Assembly (NCBI GenBank): GCA_008508345.1
Contig: QNGE01003033.1
Coordinates: 18,464-82,463 of the forward strand
Direction: 5' to 3'
DNA length: 64,000 nt
Source: Paragonimus westermani
Lineage: Eukaryota > Platyhelminthes > Trematoda > Plagiorchiida > Troglotrematidae
In this document: piece by piece, positions 1 through 64,000 of the stretch
Position numbering within the stretch: position 1 is the first letter of the stretch
Layout: each line of letters opens with the position of its first letter
Made by a program: the position numbers and the translations under genes
The notes under the pieces: model-generated
Told to the model about the DNA's origin: nothing
Databases searched by the model: none
What the model saw: only the letters and a program-made list of their open reading frames with translations

Positions 1-311
1 TCCGACTGACGCGGATTCACTTCACAACGAGAGCTATTGTAGATTTTTTTTCAGGACTATGGTGCTGTTTTGCGCGTGTTGGATTCGTATGGTAGACGAA
101 CGTTTGCACACAAATTTGAATCTCCCGGTCTCTCTTTTCTGTTGTGATCTCAGAGGTATCGGTTGGTCCCAAAGCTTTTTTAAAGGTACATTTTTGGAAA
201 CGCCTCTGTATTCGTACGTAGTGAATTAAACACTAATCATACTAGAAACGCTGTTTATGGCTGCATTGCTTTCCGAACATTACTATCGGTCTATTTGTTC
301 ACCCTGTTCAG
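1..311 (+). other. Intron (or unresolved upstream part) of the retinoblastoma-family gene
   Basis: This stretch precedes the terminal exon of the retinoblastoma-like gene and ends with a usable acceptor (cag at 309-311). A second pyrimidine-rich acceptor ends at 54, followed by 37 bp and a gt at about 92, but none of its frames gave a sequence I recognise from the end of the RB pocket, so I do not call an exon there. The rest of the gene lies to the left of the window. Confidence 0.5.
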
Positions 312-636
312 GAGGCTTGCTAGCAATCGGAATATTTTCATTAGTCCCGTGAAGCAGCAAGTGAATCTTTCACCGAAGCGTGTGGTGTTCACAATCGGTC
401 GAAGTTCGGGCAAAGATCTACAGGATGTGAACCTGATGATCAGCTCAGCTGAAAGACGTGCCTCAATGGCCAACCTGACTATGGGCCTTAAACGTCCTGG
501 TGGAGGCACCACAACTGGGTATGTGAGCAATTCACCCGGTTTCACTATCTCACCAGCTACCAGTGGAGCACCTCGGACAGTGACTCTGATGGGGCCGGGT
601 GCATTCGCGTCGAAACGCATTGATTTTGACATGTGA
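312..636 (+). CDS. Terminal exon of a retinoblastoma/p107/p130-family pocket protein (C-terminal RbC core), partial gene
   Basis: RB-family proteins bind E2F-DP and repress cell-cycle genes in the nucleus. The C-terminal RbC core packs on the E2F-DP coiled-coil/marked-box and carries Cdk sites. The exon opens after an acceptor at 309-311 (a second AG three bases on keeps the same phase) and enters in the third position of a codon. Visible RbC hallmarks in order: N-I-F-I-S-P (about 345-362), S-P-K-R with a V-V-F-x-I-G strand, then S-S-G-K-D-L-Q-D-V-N-x-M-I. This matches the family pattern of a phospho SP site, a hydrophobic strand, and SPS-K-x-L-x-D-I-N-x-M-I. A second basic patch (A-S-K-R-I-D-F-D-M) ends the protein at a TGA (634-636). 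The pocket A/B boxes are outside the window. The motif spacing resembles p107/p130 more than RB1, but the assignment within the family is not certain. Confidence 0.8.
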
Positions 637-807
637 GCACAACCCGTGCTCATTTTTTGTGCATTTAATTGTGAACTTTTGTATAGCAAACTTATTTCTG
701 CTTATAAAATATATGTTTATTTTGTGCAAAGTTGCTCACATCCTTTTATAACGAGATGGATTTGTGATAGTGAATCATAATAATTTGGTTCTTGCGATGT
801 GGCTCTC
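637..807. other. Tail-to-tail 3' UTR region between the RB-family gene and the FOXK gene
   Basis: The + strand gene stops at 636 and the - strand gene at 808, leaving 171 bp. There is no AATAAA on the + strand here, only AT-rich variants around 700-713, so the RB-like transcript probably runs on past 700. The - strand has AATAAA at 716-721. The two 3' UTRs therefore probably overlap on opposite strands. Confidence 0.55.
716..721 (-). terminator. Candidate polyadenylation signal AATAAA of the FOXK gene
   Basis: The + strand reads tttatt at 716-721, which is AATAAA on the - strand, about 90 nt downstream of the FOXK stop codon (810-808). Position and sequence suit a poly(A) signal; cleavage would fall near 690-705, still 3' of the RB-like stop. 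Confidence 0.5.
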
Positions 808-63045
<62,238 letters not shown>

Positions 63046-64000
63046 CCGTATGCACACAAGCAGATAACTGTGGTTGAATTGACGCTTTTGCCCAAGGTCA
63101 TTTCAGATTTAGTCTATGCGTAAATTCATCGGTTTCAGTGGGCTTGAACAGTCAGTGACGGAAAACAAGATGGGCTTCTGTGTGTTCCATAAATTGGGAC
63201 AGTGTGAGACGCCGCTAGTGACGGCGAGTCTCAGATTTGAGAGAGATGCAGTATCTGAACCACGAAAGAAACAACGCGTGTAAAATAAATTGCAGTGACC
63301 AGCGAGAATTTGGCTTCTCTAACAATCTCGGCTAAAACCGTGAGTTTCCGATTATCGATTCTATACGCCTGTTGGCCTGCCATAGAAGGTGTGACAATAT
63401 TGGTACCCATTGGTAAATCAGTTAGGGGTGTAGTAAGTTTGCTGGTAGTGTAGCGTTTTGTACACTATTTTCCACTTCATATTTTTATTGTCATTCATGC
63501 CTTTTCATCTTCTTCAATCTCACATGTACACATGATGTTTGAACGAGGTTAATCGAACCACAGAGTAATCAAGACTTTTAAAAATTACACTTCCGAGTTC
63601 GCGAGTTCTGCTTTCTGTTCGCGTTCAGGGTCGGTGGCGTACAAATCTTTGGAAGAGTTAGAATTCAGCGGAATCAACCGTTTAGTTCGGAAAATTTATT
63701 TATTTATCTGTCGCTGGAAATATTTCGGTCGTGACATCGAGACTATCTGGGGGACACACGACAAGCAGTATCAGTGAGAATCTTCATTCGGTGTAGTGGA
63801 ACACTAAATCAACGTGCCTTCACGAACTATTTTGAGTCATTTGTTTTCCTTCCTACCAGAATTCGACTTCCATTCACACCCGGGTTTCCACATACAGTTT
63901 AGATCCACTACGGAAGGAGTTTTAAGGATGATTTGACTAACAGTTTATTGGCTGGCTTCACTATGTCTCATCGACTGTGCGAAGGAATACCCATTATTAA
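63046..64000 (-). promoter_or_regulatory. Upstream region of FOXK (5' UTR/promoter, nothing specific seen)
   Basis: About 950 bp lie 5' of the FOXK start codon. I find no convincing TATA box at a sensible distance, no CpG-rich block and no coding sequence. A spliced or trans-spliced 5' leader is possible, since an AG follows aattcaacc some 20 nt before the ATG. Confidence 0.3.

Noticed and set aside
55..91. Possible penultimate exon of the RB-family gene after the T-rich acceptor at 54
   Set aside because: The phase needed to join the exon at 312 gives a peptide unlike the end of the RB pocket domain.

Overview
This is a stretch of eukaryotic chromosome, most likely from a parasitic flatworm (digenean fluke). 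The evidence is one gene with a tiny intron near its 5' end and introns of up to about 35 kb further on, base composition moderately AT-rich by eye, and relics of gypsy-type (CsRn1-like gag), RTE-like and CR1-like retroelements of the kind common in flukes. There are no bacterial operons, CRISPR arrays or phage genes. The assignment to flukes is inference.

Layout. At the far left, the last coding exon of a retinoblastoma/p107/p130-family gene runs on the + strand and stops at 636. Almost everything else (808 to 63045) is one gene on the - strand, read right to left: a FOXK-type transcription factor with an N-terminal FHA domain (62580-63045) and a forkhead DNA-binding domain split over two exons (46016-46431 and 43774-44243). 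I could assemble eight exons with consistent splice sites and reading phase: 62780-63045, 62580-62738, 55874-56070, 46016-46431, 43774-44243, 39235-39468, 3672-4005 and 808-1077, giving a protein of roughly 780 residues. FHA and forkhead exons are secure. The linker exon and the three C-terminal exons rest on open frame, splice sites and phase rather than on homology. The two genes end tail to tail, 171 bp apart between stop codons, and their 3' UTRs probably overlap.

The FOXK introns hold the rest: a degraded CR1-like LINE tail (about 7.3-7.8 kb), two almost identical 507-bp direct repeats (11691 and 17636), a head-to-head pair of tRNA-like SINE copies (27.95-28.37 kb), two relics of one RTE-like LINE family (30.6 kb and 36.0-37.0 kb, the latter internally deleted), a 390-bp fold-back element (47.1-47.5 kb), several dinucleotide repeats, and a gypsy relic (61.2-62.4 kb) with four in-frame stops that lies 154 bp inside intron 2 next to the FHA exon and contains the single undetermined base (62227).

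I did not find a new multi-gene system. The most useful leads are the paired 507-bp repeats, the fold-back element, the convergent RB/FOXK arrangement, and possible alternative exons inside the very large introns. Most short open frames in the introns look like chance.
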